24,019 nucleotides of DNA from Bacteroidales bacterium. Lineage in GTDB: Bacteria; Bacteroidota; Bacteroidia; Bacteroidales; Muribaculaceae. Below the pieces are notes generated by a model, which saw only the letters and a list, made by a program, of their open reading frames with translations, was not told where the DNA came from and searched no databases. Position 1 is the stretch's first letter. Every line of letters starts with the position of its first letter. The translations under genes were made by a program, and so were the position numbers. Shown here one piece after another: positions 1 to 7,141 of this stretch. Location: contig CAADVV010000127.1 in NCBI GenBank assembly GCA_900752535.1, positions 1-24,019 of the forward strand, in the 5' to 3' direction.

Positions 1-231
1 AACTGTAACTCTTTCAACGGGTCATATACTGTAAAGGGAGATTCCATCAAACTCGGTGACGGAGCCATGACCGAAATGGCGTGCGACGACATGAGAACAG
101 AAGATGCCATACGCCGTATTCTTCCGCGTATATCCACAATAGACGTTCAGAATGATTCTGTCGTAAGATTGAGTGGCATGGCTCCCGCCGAATGTATCCT
201 GCTTCGCAAAGCAAAAACTGACATAAAATGA
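1..231 (+). CDS. META (HslJ-like) domain protein, C-terminal part
   Basis: Open from the first base of the window, so only the last 76 residues are present. The visible part begins NCNSFNGSY and continues with a GD-containing strand, then TEMACDDM. This is the pattern of META/HslJ domains (a Cys-Asn start to a small beta repeat, then T-x-M-A-C before a helix). HslJ-type proteins in Bacteroidetes are usually envelope lipoproteins linked loosely to stress or antibiotic tolerance; their biochemical role is not known. The stop codon overlaps the start of the rhodanese gene (ATGA at 228-231), so the two are probably translated together. Family assignment rests on motif recognition only. Confidence 0.72.
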   Translation, partial: NCNSFNGSYTVKGDSIKLGDGAMTEMACDDMRTEDAIRRILPRISTIDVQNDSVVRLSGMAPAECILLRKAKTDIK

Positions 232-653
232 ATGCATTGTCAAAAATAATAAAACACGCAATTACTTTGATAATAATGACAATGAGTGCCACACAAATAT
301 CAGGTTGCAACAGCAGCGACAATATCGCTTCTGTTTCAGCGCCTGAATTTGATAAGGCAATCAAAGCAGACTCAGTGCTATTGCTTGATGTCCGCACACC
401 TCAAGAGTATGCCGAAGGGCATATCGACGAGGCGTTGAACATAAACATCCAATCTGATGATTTCCTACAAAGGGCAGAGAAAGAATTGTCGAAAGATTCC
501 ACTATACTTATCTATTGTCGAAGTGGCAGACGATCGATGGAAGCTGCCGAGATACTGTCTGAACTCGGATATAAGGTAGTCAATCTCAAAGGCGGAATCA
601 TCGAATGGAAAGGAGACGGCCTTCCGGTAACGACTGAAGGACTACCAAAATAG
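228..653 (+). CDS. Rhodanese-like lipoprotein
   Basis: A 141-residue protein. It has an N-terminal hydrophobic segment ending in a lipobox (ISGC, Cys27), so it is expected to be lipidated and exported. A single rhodanese domain follows: LLLDVRTPQEYAEGHI at about 51-66 and the active-site loop CRSGRRS with catalytic Cys at about 97. The C-terminus GGIIEWKGDGLPV is typical of single-domain rhodaneses of the PspE/GlpE type. Such enzymes carry a persulfide on the cysteine and move sulfane sulfur to acceptors such as cyanide or thiols; the true substrate is unknown. The start overlaps the META gene stop by four bases, which supports this start and an operon. Confidence 0.9.
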   Translation: MNALSKIIKHAITLIIMTMSATQISGCNSSDNIASVSAPEFDKAIKADSVLLLDVRTPQEYAEGHIDEALNINIQSDDFLQRAEKELSKDSTILIYCRSGRRSMEAAEILSELGYKVVNLKGGIIEWKGDGLPVTTEGLPK

Positions 654-663
654 ATGATCTGCA

Positions 664-897
664 ATGATTCAGATAGGACGATATAAATTTGGCTTTGTGC
701 CACTGTCTATGATTGCCGTTTTTATTGTACTTACGGCGTGTGCCGTTGTTGCTTCAATAACACAGGATAATCCATATAGTCCGTTGCCGTTGTCGGCAAG
801 AATTCTGATAAATGATGGTATGGCACTGTTGGCAACTTTGGTCTATGGCATCTTTGCACACTTCGCTATTGTCATCATCACCCAATTGAAGAAATGA
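664..897 (+). CDS. Small two-helix membrane protein
   Basis: A 77-residue protein with two predicted membrane segments, roughly residues 12-33 (VPLSMIAVFIVLTACAVVAS) and 50-72 (MALLATLVYGIFAHFAIVII), joined by a short loop rich in Pro and Ser. It ends QLKK. No enzyme motif is visible and I do not recognise a named family. It starts 10 bases after the rhodanese stop and overlaps the next gene by ATGA, so it is translated inside the operon. The next gene is also a membrane protein, so the two could act together, but this is only positional. Confidence 0.7.
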   Translation: MIQIGRYKFGFVPLSMIAVFIVLTACAVVASITQDNPYSPLPLSARILINDGMALLATLVYGIFAHFAIVIITQLKK

Positions 898-1304
898 AGA
901 CTGTTTACCGCTCAAAAATTGACTGGTGGGTCTGGTTGTGTCTCGCCTTTATGATTGGTGTTACCATTCCTCTTGCCATTGATAATCCCTGGTTCGGCAT
1001 AATATTCTGCGTGGGAATTACGGCGCTTTATCTCTGGCTGATAATGGGCTGTTGGTATGAGATTGATGGAGATAATCTTGTCGTGTACCAGTTTTTCAGA
1101 CCGCATAGTTTTCCCATAAGCAAGATAAAATCGGTGACGAAAACCTCAGGCTATCTTGCGACCGCCGGTATGTCGCATTGCCGTGTATCGATAAGTTTCG
1201 TTGACCGTTCGGTGATGAAAAGCTTTGCGCCTTTGGAAATTTCGCCAAAAGACCGTGACGGATTTATCTCACAACTAAAGAAAATCAATCCAAATATCGA
1301 ATGA
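894..1304 (+). CDS. Membrane protein with bacterial PH-like domain
   Basis: A 136-residue protein. It has two membrane segments near the N-terminus (about 12-30 and 34-53). These are followed by a soluble part with the pattern WYEIDGDNLVVYQFFRPHSFPISKIKSV, then a strand-rich region ending in FISQLKKINP. Two helices followed by 'Y-x-I-x-x-x-x-L' and 'I-x-x-I-x-x-V' strands are characteristic of the bacterial PH-like (DUF1200/bPH) proteins. Their function is generally unknown. It overlaps both neighbours by four bases (ATGA at 894-897 and 1301-1304), so translational coupling is likely. Confidence 0.72.
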   Translation: MKTVYRSKIDWWVWLCLAFMIGVTIPLAIDNPWFGIIFCVGITALYLWLIMGCWYEIDGDNLVVYQFFRPHSFPISKIKSVTKTSGYLATAGMSHCRVSISFVDRSVMKSFAPLEISPKDRDGFISQLKKINPNIE

Positions 1305-3436
1305 TTAAGCTGCGGTGCGTTGTCGAGCATATCACTTACCAGAATCAGGAAAACGGCTGGTCGGTGATGAAAGTCAAGGTCAAGGGATATGACAATCTCG
1401 TGACCCTGACCGGCTCTTTGCTTGACGTGCCTGTAGGAAGTGTCCTTCTTGTTGACGGAGATTGGCGTGTTGATCCGAAATATGGTCAGCAGTTTGTGGC
1501 TCAATCGTGGACCGAGGTAATGCCCGCAACACTCTACGGTATCGAGAAATATCTCGGCAGCGGTCTGGTCAAGGGTATCGGACCTGCATACGCAAAAGCG
1601 ATAGTCAGCCGTTTCGGGCTGGAGACTATCGACGTCATAGAAAATGACATCGAAAGATTGCTCGAAGTCCCACGTCTCGGAAAGAAACGCATGGAGAAAA
1701 TCCGCGAGAGCTGGGAGAAACAGAAGGATATAAAGGAAGTCATGGTTTTTCTGCAAGGGCATGGAGTCAGCACTGCCTTTGCCGCCAAGATATACCGTAA
1801 ATATGAAAAGGATTCAATCGCCAAGGTTAAGGAGAATCCCTATCAGCTTGCCGACGACATCTGGGGCATCGGTTTCAAGACAGCGGACAGCATAGCCTCC
1901 AAGATGGGTTATGAGAAGAATGACCCTCGCCGTTGTCGCAGCGGAATACTTTATACTCTGAATGAATTGGCGGAAGAGGGTCATGTCTATGCCGAGCTGG
2001 AACAGTTGGTCGAAGCCGCCGTCAAACTGCTGGAGGCTGAGGAAACTCCCGTGCGTCAGGTTCTCGCCTCGATGATGGAGTCGAAAGATGTTGTCGCCGA
2101 CAATGACGTGATATACCTGCCGCCGTTCTATTATGCCGAGAACGGTTCCGCAAAGAGATTGCAGACTCTCCTTTCCGACACATCGCTTTTCAATGCCGAT
2201 GTTGCTGCGGAACCGGAAGCAGAGTATGGCTCTAAAGCCGATGGTATTGTCTATGACGAGGTGCAGCAGGCAGCAATTCAGAAAGCTCTCGATTCTAAAG
2301 TTATGGTGCTGACCGGCGGACCCGGTACGGGCAAGACTACCACCACACAGGGAATAATCGCCGCTTTCAAAGCCCGTCACATGAGTATTCTTCTCGCCGC
2401 CCCCACAGGTCGCGCCGCCAAGCGAATGTCGGAGGCAACGGGTATGGAGGCTAAGACAATACACCGTCTTCTGGAATATAATCCGATGGACGGATATAAG
2501 CGCAATGACGAAAATCCATTGGAGGGAGACGCTCTGATTGTGGATGAATGTTCGATGATTGACATTCTGCTGTTCTACAACCTGATGAAAGCAATCCCAT
2601 CGAATATGCGTCTGATACTCGTCGGCGACATTGACCAGCTGCCGAGCGTCGGTGCGGGAAATGTATTCCGGGACATAATCGACTCCCGGCAGATTCCGGT
2701 GGTAAGGCTGACGCGCATTTTCCGTCAGGCACAGTCGAGCCGTATCGTTATGAACGCCCATGCCATAAACGCCGGGCAGTTCCCGAATATCAGGAACGGT
2801 CTTGACACCGATTTCTTCTTCATAAATCAGGATGATGCCGATGAAATGGTAAAACTCATCATCGGACTTGTGCGCGACCGGTTGCCGAAGAAATACGGCT
2901 ATCCGCCGAAAGAAGTGCAGGTGCTGACGCCGATGCAGCGTGGCACGGTCGGAGCAGGCAACCTCAACATCGAATTGCAGAATGCCCTAAACCCAACGGG
3001 CCCGTCACTGGCTCGTGGCGGCTATACTTTCCGTCAGGGTGACAAGGTTATGCAGATTCGCAATAATTACGACAAAAACGTCTTTAACGGAGATATAGGC
3101 TATATCACTGCCGTAGATACGAATGAGAGGACGCTGACAGTAACCTTCGACAGTCGTCCAATCGAATACGACATAACGGAGCTTGATGAGATTGTACTGG
3201 CATACGCCATTACAATACACAAGAGCCAAGGTTCCGAGTTCCCTGTGGTCGTTATGCCCGTTACGATGAAACACTTCGTCATGCTCCAGCGGAATCTCAT
3301 ATACACCGGTATAACCCGCGCCAAGAAAATCTGCGTACTCGTCGGCACTACCAAGGCTCTCGCGTATGCCGTAAGAAACCAGACCGTTTCCAGACGCAAT
3401 ACCAAGCTGAAGGAGCGGCTAAACGAAAAATTATGA
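1301..3436 (+). CDS. recD2: RecD2-type SF1B ATP-dependent DNA helicase
   Basis: A 711-residue protein with the full RecD2 layout. It has an N-terminal OB-like region (about 1-70) and a helix-hairpin-helix region (about 80-200, with LVKGIGPAYA and DDIWGIGFKTADSIA). The helicase core carries Walker A GGPGTGKT (339-346), APTGRAAKR (368-376), DECSM (415-419), GDIDQLPSVG (442-451), a late motif HKSQGSEFP and the C-terminal YTGITRAKK. RecD2 enzymes unwind DNA 5'-to-3' and act alone, not in RecBCD; they are tied to replication fork repair and mismatch-repair-related processes. Length is near the family norm (about 700-750). It overlaps the genes on both sides by ATGA, so it sits inside the lipoprotein/membrane-protein operon. 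Confidence 0.95.
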   Translation: MIKLRCVVEHITYQNQENGWSVMKVKVKGYDNLVTLTGSLLDVPVGSVLLVDGDWRVDPKYGQQFVAQSWTEVMPATLYGIEKYLGSGLVKGIGPAYAKAIVSRFGLETIDVIENDIERLLEVPRLGKKRMEKIRESWEKQKDIKEVMVFLQGHGVSTAFAAKIYRKYEKDSIAKVKENPYQLADDIWGIGFKTADSIASKMGYEKNDPRRCRSGILYTLNELAEEGHVYAELEQLVEAAVKLLEAEETPVRQVLASMMESKDVVADNDVIYLPPFYYAENGSAKRLQTLLSDTSLFNADVAAEPEAEYGSKADGIVYDEVQQAAIQKALDSKVMVLTGGPGTGKTTTTQGIIAAFKARHMSILLAAPTGRAAKRMSEATGMEAKTIHRLLEYNPMDGYKRNDENPLEGDALIVDECSMIDILLFYNLMKAIPSNMRLILVGDIDQLPSVGAGNVFRDIIDSRQIPVVRLTRIFRQAQSSRIVMNAHAINAGQFPNIRNGLDTDFFFINQDDADEMVKLIIGLVRDRLPKKYGYPPKEVQVLTPMQRGTVGAGNLNIELQNALNPTGPSLARGGYTFRQGDKVMQIRNNYDKNVFNGDIGYITAVDTNERTLTVTFDSRPIEYDITELDEIVLAYAITIHKSQGSEFPVVVMPVTMKHFVMLQRNLIYTGITRAKKICVLVGTTKALAYAVRNQTVSRRNTKLKERLNEKL

Positions 3437-4020
3437 AAACATCTATGATGTATAATATTATAGCAGCCTTATCTATCGCTTTGATTGCCTGTTCCACAAA
3501 TCATCGGGATAATGGTTGGTACCCTGTTGATAATTCCAATATTATAGAAGGAGAAGCAATCGCCACGACAGCGGACTTTGAAGTAGTTTCTCTTGATACA
3601 GTTACGACTCCGGGGGTTGCATTTATTCAAGGGAAATTGAAACTGGACAAAGTTGATACATGGACAGATGCTACCGAACGAAGAATAGGCAAACGCATTG
3701 GATTTGTATTCAATGATTCTGTGATTATGGCACCAACAGTCAACTGCCGTATAGAAAGCGGTAGTTTTTCAATCAACAGCGCAGACAAGAAACTGATTCT
3801 TGAAATCTACAATTCTTTGGACTGTGAGAAAAAGGAGGTTCCCGACATAAAATCTCAGAAAAGCTATGCGACTGCGGAAGGAATGACTATGAGAATTGTA
3901 AGTCCTGACCCGATTACAGTTCCGGTTGATTCTCGATGCAGTGCGTATAACACGTTGCCGCTCAACGGATTGCAATTCTTCGGGTACAAAAGCCCGAAAA
4001 TGCACCGTTTTACCTTCTGA
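3433..4020 (+). CDS. Lipoprotein with SecD P1-head-like domain
   Basis: A 195-residue protein. It has an N-terminal hydrophobic segment ending IALIACS, a lipobox with Cys20. The middle part GKRIGFVFNDSVIMAPTVNCRIESGSFSI resembles the P1 head subdomain of SecD/SecDF ('GKRLAIVLDGKVISAPVVN...I..G'), a fold that also occurs in stand-alone Bacteroidetes lipoproteins. Its role here is unknown. It overlaps recD2 by ATGA. The last 20 codons are odd: they contain a hairpin (TTCGGG at 3979-3984 with CCCGAA at 3993-3998) and end in a basic, aromatic tail (GYKSPKMHRFTF). The original C-terminus may have been replaced at the junction with the accessory region that follows. Confidence 0.68.
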   Translation: MKTSMMYNIIAALSIALIACSTNHRDNGWYPVDNSNIIEGEAIATTADFEVVSLDTVTTPGVAFIQGKLKLDKVDTWTDATERRIGKRIGFVFNDSVIMAPTVNCRIESGSFSINSADKKLILEIYNSLDCEKKEVPDIKSQKSYATAEGMTMRIVSPDPITVPVDSRCSAYNTLPLNGLQFFGYKSPKMHRFTF

Positions 4021-4117
4021 AAATCGCTTTTCTCGACCCTCCCGGGCCTGTGTTTTTGTACCGGCAAAGATAGCTGTTTTAACTAAGATGTGCAAACGAC
4101 CGATACGAGGTCATTAT

Positions 4118-4207
4118 CGATTCGTTTGAAAAAGTGTAGCACATCCTCGGTTATTCGTTTGAAAAAATGTAATGGAGGCATGGTTATTCGGGAGAAAAAG
4201 TGTAACT
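4118..4207 (+). repeat. Three direct repeats with exact 33-base period
   Basis: A core of about 20 bases, consensus ATTCGTTTGAAAAAGTGTAA, starts at 4120, 4153 and 4186. Each copy is followed by about 13 unrelated bases. The third copy has GGA in place of TTT. The period is exactly 33, so in the frame opening at ATG 4090 the array would encode an 11-residue repeat (I-R-L-K-K-C). That 94-residue reading frame then runs antisense into the DUF6155 gene and is unlikely to be a real protein. Repeated AT-rich boxes of this kind are known at the ends of IS21-family elements, where the transposase binds; no transposase is present here. They lie in the 232-base gap between the lipoprotein operon and the accessory region. 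Confidence 0.7.
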
Positions 4208-4252
4208 CTTGTTCTACTCAATTGAAGAATCCAGGCCTTAAAAAGAATTTAA

Positions 4253-4771
4253 TCAATCCTCTGCGTATTCGTAGTAGATGTCCCACAATGTATCCGGAAA
4301 GCCATATCCACAACATTCTACAGACTCAATCATCTTTTTCATACGTGGCGAGTACTCTGACATTAGTCCGTTAGATGATATAAATTTAACCGCTTTATTG
4401 AAATTGTTCTCAAGAGCGGTATAAAACGGATCATCGTAATCACCATATTGCGCGGTAAGGCTACACCCTTGCTCAACATAATATAGCATCAGATCTGCAA
4501 TAGCATTAGGGTCAGGTATGAGTTTCTTGAATGAGGTTATCAGTTTATTGCATTCTCTGAAACTCGGATCTTTGGGCCAGTCATTGCGCCCAAAAAATTG
4601 GTTGCGTATTGCCTTCTTATATTTTTCAAGCTCGGCATCGCTATTGGGTTCCATATAGAACTCAAGCCATGCGTTCGCTTCCCTGCTCGCATCGTATAAC
4701 TGGAGCATTATATCGACTACCTGTTCTTTTGAAAGAACCGACATATGTTTTTTTAATTTTGCTTTTGACAT
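4253..4771 (-). CDS. DUF6155 family protein
   Basis: A 172-residue soluble, helix-rich protein. The start MSKAKLKKHMSVLSKEQVVDIMLQLYDASREANAWLEFYM and the later DPNAIADLMLYYVEQGCSLTAQYGD fit the DUF6155 family, common in Bacteroidales, which has no known function. The family pattern is a basic N-terminus, 'L-x-K-E-Q', a run of helices and an 'IADLML' helix. It is convergent with the lipoprotein operon and lies next to the 33-base repeats. A 119-base spacer separates it from the minus-strand gene upstream; I saw no clear promoter in that spacer. Confidence 0.75.
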   Translation of the reverse strand: MSKAKLKKHMSVLSKEQVVDIMLQLYDASREANAWLEFYMEPNSDAELEKYKKAIRNQFFGRNDWPKDPSFRECNKLITSFKKLIPDPNAIADLMLYYVEQGCSLTAQYGDYDDPFYTALENNFNKAVKFISSNGLMSEYSPRMKKMIESVECCGYGFPDTLWDIYYEYAED

Positions 4772-4890
4772 AATATTGCAGGTTATATAGAAGTCAGGCT
4801 TCTGTTTTATATCCTTTTGACAGTAGTTATAACAATTGGAGGGTGTGTCGGTTTTAGCGTTTATCGCAACACGTGGAAATGCTCATAATG

Positions 4891-5385
4891 TCAGTCCCAC
4901 CAAGTCCTGAGTTTGTATTGTCGGAACTTATGGTAGAGTTGCCATGCCTTTTCAACCCTTAGGTGGTCTTTCATCAAAACTCCAGTTTTCGGGTCTTCGA
5001 AGTGTTCAGATGTCCATTTAGGATTAAATCGTGAGGCATTCGTTGTATTCACATATCTTTCCATTTTCCATTTGGCATCAGGATTTAGTTCCAGATAGCC
5101 ATTATCCTTGAATTTGAAAGGTTCATCGCACAACAGCTCCGCCGTTCCGTTTTCTTCGATTATGTCAAGGAGTCTTAGGGCGAGATTCATTGATGCTACA
5201 TCTTGCTTCCAATTAACGTGATTTCTATAATGGTTGATATTGTCGCGCACTCTCTTTATCTGATGGCGTTCAACAGATAAAATGCTGGAATAATCAAAAT
5301 CGTAAGCTCTCCATAAAACGGGAAGATAAGAGAACCATCGAAATACGTTATCTCCAAAGCGTCTGATATTGTTTATAAGCTTCAT
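4891..5385 (-). CDS. Unknown protein downstream of hipT
   Basis: A 164-residue protein, charged and rich in aromatic residues: N-terminal NIRRFGDNVFRWFSYLPVLWRAYDFDYSSIL, then a helix-rich middle, and the C-terminus WQLYHKFRQYKLRTWWD. The 'LPVLWRAYDFDYSSIL...E' start and an arginine/histidine-rich helix after it resemble small uncharacterised proteins that recur in Bacteroidales phages and phage-like regions; this likeness is from memory and weak. No catalytic motif is visible. It begins only 14 bases after the hipT stop on the same strand, so it is probably the fourth gene of the hip transcript. Whether it contributes to the toxin-antitoxin system or is a passenger is unknown. Confidence 0.6.
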   Translation of the reverse strand: MKLINNIRRFGDNVFRWFSYLPVLWRAYDFDYSSILSVERHQIKRVRDNINHYRNHVNWKQDVASMNLALRLLDIIEENGTAELLCDEPFKFKDNGYLELNPDAKWKMERYVNTTNASRFNPKWTSEHFEDPKTGVLMKDHLRVEKAWQLYHKFRQYKLRTWWD

Positions 5386-5399
5386 AAGTTGTAGGAGTC

Positions 5400-6407
5400 T
5401 TACATCGCGGATACTCTGTTGAAGCGGCTTATCCGTTCATTTACAATGCGGATGTAGTTGCGTTTCAGTTTATCGGTGAGAAAACTGCGGTCAACCAGTT
5501 GCTTTGCTCCTTCAGGGAAATAGGTGTATTTGTTTAGGATTTTATCAATGCGTTTCTTTACCAAGCCAATTCTATCGCCGAATCTCTCAAAATCCAAACG
5601 GCAGGGGTGACTGGTTCTGTCGTAAACGTCGCTCTTTTCTATATCAGATGACAGTCCGCCGTCAAGACCGAAGTCATCGCCATTGACATGTAAACTTGTA
5701 TTGATTAGATCGTAAGCCGGGGCCAGACGGTAATCCTGTCCGGTCAAAATCAACGAGAAATTCTTAAGGTGGTCATCGCCGTTAGCATAAATGTAATTGA
5801 AAACAACAAGTTCAAAGAACCGTTCCATATCAACCATCCATGCGGCGACATTTGCCCTAATCGCTTTGGCAATATCCTCATAGCAACCGTTGTATTTGAA
5901 CTGAAGTCCGGCGGTTTGTTCATTCTTGCCTATTATCGAGGCGAAATCCTCCATCGGGAGTTTTGAACCGTCGGGGAGGATGTCGAAACGGCGGGTAATA
6001 TATACCGGCTGACCTTTGGGCGTAAAACAGAGACCATTAGCTGCGGTCTGTATTCCGTAAATTTGTGAGGCAATCTGCATTGTAAGATGCTCATTGGCAG
6101 GAATCATCTTGCGGTCACGGAGAGTCTTGTCCCAAGGTGCAGGTTTCAATATATGCGTAGAACGTTCATTGTCGCCTGCTATATTGATTGCATAGGCATT
6201 TATTATGGCCGGGAATTTTTCCTGAACACCTGAAACCGATATGCGGTGCATGGCATCCGCAATCTCGCCGACATTTCGGAATTCGTCAATGTCAAATCCA
6301 AGTATCGGATTCACTTTTGTTTTACCAAATAGTAATTTGGCGTATTTCGGGCTATAAGTGTCAAATCCTTCTACAAGAGAAGAAGGACAGTTCTTTATTT
6401 CAATCAT
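5400..6407 (-). CDS. hipT: HipT-type serine/threonine kinase toxin
   Basis: A 335-residue HipA-family kinase that lacks the usual N-terminal subdomain, which is encoded separately by the preceding gene. Visible features are the Gly-rich/autophosphorylation loop ISVSGVQEKF with Ser57 and Ser59, the ATP-binding lysine in HILKP (Lys88), the catalytic loop NGDDHLKNFS (Asp211, Asn216) and the metal-binding AYDL (Asp233). In the HipBST system of enteropathogenic E. coli the toxin is this short kinase; it phosphorylates tryptophanyl-tRNA synthetase and halts translation, and the two loop serines control its activity. The target here is inferred, not shown. The start overlaps hipS by 8 bases. All kinase residues appear intact, so the toxin should be active. 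Confidence 0.9.
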   Translation of the reverse strand: MIEIKNCPSSLVEGFDTYSPKYAKLLFGKTKVNPILGFDIDEFRNVGEIADAMHRISVSGVQEKFPAIINAYAINIAGDNERSTHILKPAPWDKTLRDRKMIPANEHLTMQIASQIYGIQTAANGLCFTPKGQPVYITRRFDILPDGSKLPMEDFASIIGKNEQTAGLQFKYNGCYEDIAKAIRANVAAWMVDMERFFELVVFNYIYANGDDHLKNFSLILTGQDYRLAPAYDLINTSLHVNGDDFGLDGGLSSDIEKSDVYDRTSHPCRLDFERFGDRIGLVKKRIDKILNKYTYFPEGAKQLVDRSFLTDKLKRNYIRIVNERISRFNRVSAM

Positions 6408-6729
6408 TGGTAATCCTCCTTACATTAACGGCTCCTATAAAATCTCTGTCGGCCATCGCTTCAAGCAGTCCGAAATAATCCTGTTCATCAATTTTCAGCG
6501 AGCGGCAAATCACACGGCGGTTTGCTCCTTCCGGAATCATATTGGAGAAGAAAGGGAACAAGTGCTCAGAATAAAAAACTTCGGCTCTTTTGGGTAATGT
6601 TGCAGAAATCGGGGGCATCGTAGAATCAAGATAATCTTTACAATATTGGAAAGAATATCCAAGTCCCGGGTGCTTCTCCGTCAATATACCGGTTTTTATT
6701 TCATTGAAATATACTTCAAGCTGTTTCAT
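6400..6729 (-). CDS. hipS: HipS-like antitoxin (HipA N-subdomain 1)
   Basis: A 109-residue protein matching the N-terminal 'couple_hipA' subdomain that in classical HipA is fused to the kinase. It contains VYFNEIKTGILTE, GLGYSFQYCKDYLDS, PISATLPKRAEVFYSEHLFPFFSNMIPEG and LKIDEQDYFGLLEAMADRDFIGAV. All are typical of this domain: a small beta barrel, the 'P-x-S-x-x-L-P' turn, then 'F-F-x-N-L-x-P-E-G'. In HipBST systems this free piece is the antitoxin that blocks the HipT kinase. It overlaps hipB by four bases and hipT by eight, so the three proteins are translated as a unit in the order hipB-hipS-hipT. Confidence 0.88.
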   Translation of the reverse strand: MKQLEVYFNEIKTGILTEKHPGLGYSFQYCKDYLDSTMPPISATLPKRAEVFYSEHLFPFFSNMIPEGANRRVICRSLKIDEQDYFGLLEAMADRDFIGAVNVRRITND

Positions 6730-6926
6730 ACGGTCTGCCTTATACGATATTCAATCTCAATGCCAAGAACATCAAGAATTTTCTTCACGGTGCTAAGTGC
6801 AGGATTACCCTTGCCACGCTCAATATCCTTGATTGTAGCAAGACCCACTTGCGACATTTCAGCAAGATCCTGTTGGGTGAGGGAAAGCGTTTCCCTACGC
6901 TGTTTCATTATATCCATCAGTTCCAT
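6726..6926 (-). CDS. hipB: HipB-like XRE-family repressor
   Basis: A 66-residue helix-turn-helix protein. The Cro/C1 fold is clear: LTQQDLAEMSQVGLATIKDIERGKGNPALSTVKKILDVLGI, with the recognition helix around VGLATIKDIE. In hip systems this protein binds palindromic operators and represses its own operon, and it augments neutralisation of the kinase. A longer reading frame begins with TTG at 6953, but that codon lies inside the best promoter -7 element (6951-6958). I therefore place the start at ATG 6926; ATG 6917 is also possible. The stop overlaps the hipS start (ATGA). Confidence 0.88.
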   Translation of the reverse strand: MELMDIMKQRRETLSLTQQDLAEMSQVGLATIKDIERGKGNPALSTVKKILDVLGIEIEYRIRQTV

Positions 6927-6950
6927 AGTCTGACATAATAAACTTTTGTG

Positions 6951-6982
6951 CAAAAATAAGGATAATTTCTGAGAATACCAAA
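6951..6982 (-). promoter_or_regulatory. hipBST promoter
   Basis: On the minus strand TTTG (6979-6982) is followed after 20 bases by TATTTTTG (6951-6958), matching the Bacteroidetes promoter pattern TTTG-N19/20-TAnnTTTG. Transcription would start near 6944-6946, about 20 bases before ATG 6926. A second -7-like box, TATGTTTG (6979-6986), overlaps the -33 element but has no good -33 of its own. Confidence 0.6.
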
Positions 6983-6985
6983 CAT

Positions 6986-7005
6986 AAGTATGATAAATTG
7001 TACTT
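6986..7005. promoter_or_regulatory. Palindromic operator 1 of the hip operon (candidate)
   Basis: The near-palindrome AAGTATGATAAATTGTACTT lies directly upstream of the hip -33 element. Its inner core differs from a second copy at 7047-7066 at only a few positions, and both share the outer arms AAGTA/TACTT. Paired palindromes beside an XRE-controlled toxin-antitoxin promoter are the usual arrangement for autorepression. Confidence 0.62.
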
Positions 7006-7046
7006 TGGGTCGTTCCGTTATAATTAGTTTTTAAATTGACCGCAGT

Positions 7047-7066
7047 AAGTATGATATATTATACTT
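7047..7066. promoter_or_regulatory. Palindromic operator 2 of the hip operon (candidate)
   Basis: AAGTATGATATATTATACTT is an almost perfect 20-base palindrome and a close copy of the site at 6986-7005. The centres are 61 bases apart, close to six helical turns, so dimers bound at both sites could face the same side of the DNA. It also lies 24 bases before the -33 element of the divergent plus-strand promoter, so HipB might affect that unit too. Confidence 0.6.
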
Positions 7067-7089
7067 TTAACCTGCCGGTGAAAATAAAT

Positions 7090-7120
7090 TTTGTAGATTT
7101 GTGAAAAAGAATTAAATTTG
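7090..7120 (+). promoter_or_regulatory. Strong Bacteroidetes-type promoter
   Basis: TTTG at 7090-7093 and TAAATTTG at 7113-7120 are separated by exactly 19 bases, an exact match to TTTG-N19-TAnnTTTG. The expected start point is near 7125-7128, with an ATG at 7142. It drives the short unit that ends at the terminator at 7329-7374. Confidence 0.75.
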
Positions 7121-7141
7121 CGCCCAATTAAAACGAAACAA

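Noticed and set aside
1814..2761. A 315-codon minus-strand open frame inside recD2
   Set aside because: It is antisense to a fully motif-supported helicase and its translation is rich in His, Cys and Arg without any domain; a frame shadow.
4118..4207. Possible CRISPR array
   Set aside because: Only three degenerate repeats with about 13-base gaps and no cas genes; spacers are far too short.
4090..4374. A 94-residue protein with an IRLKKC repeat
   Set aside because: The repetition follows from the 33-base DNA period, and the second half runs antisense through the DUF6155 gene; treated as repeat DNA.
6927..6953. TTG start for hipB nine codons upstream
   Set aside because: It lies within the best -7 promoter element, and the helix-turn-helix fold is complete from ATG 6926.
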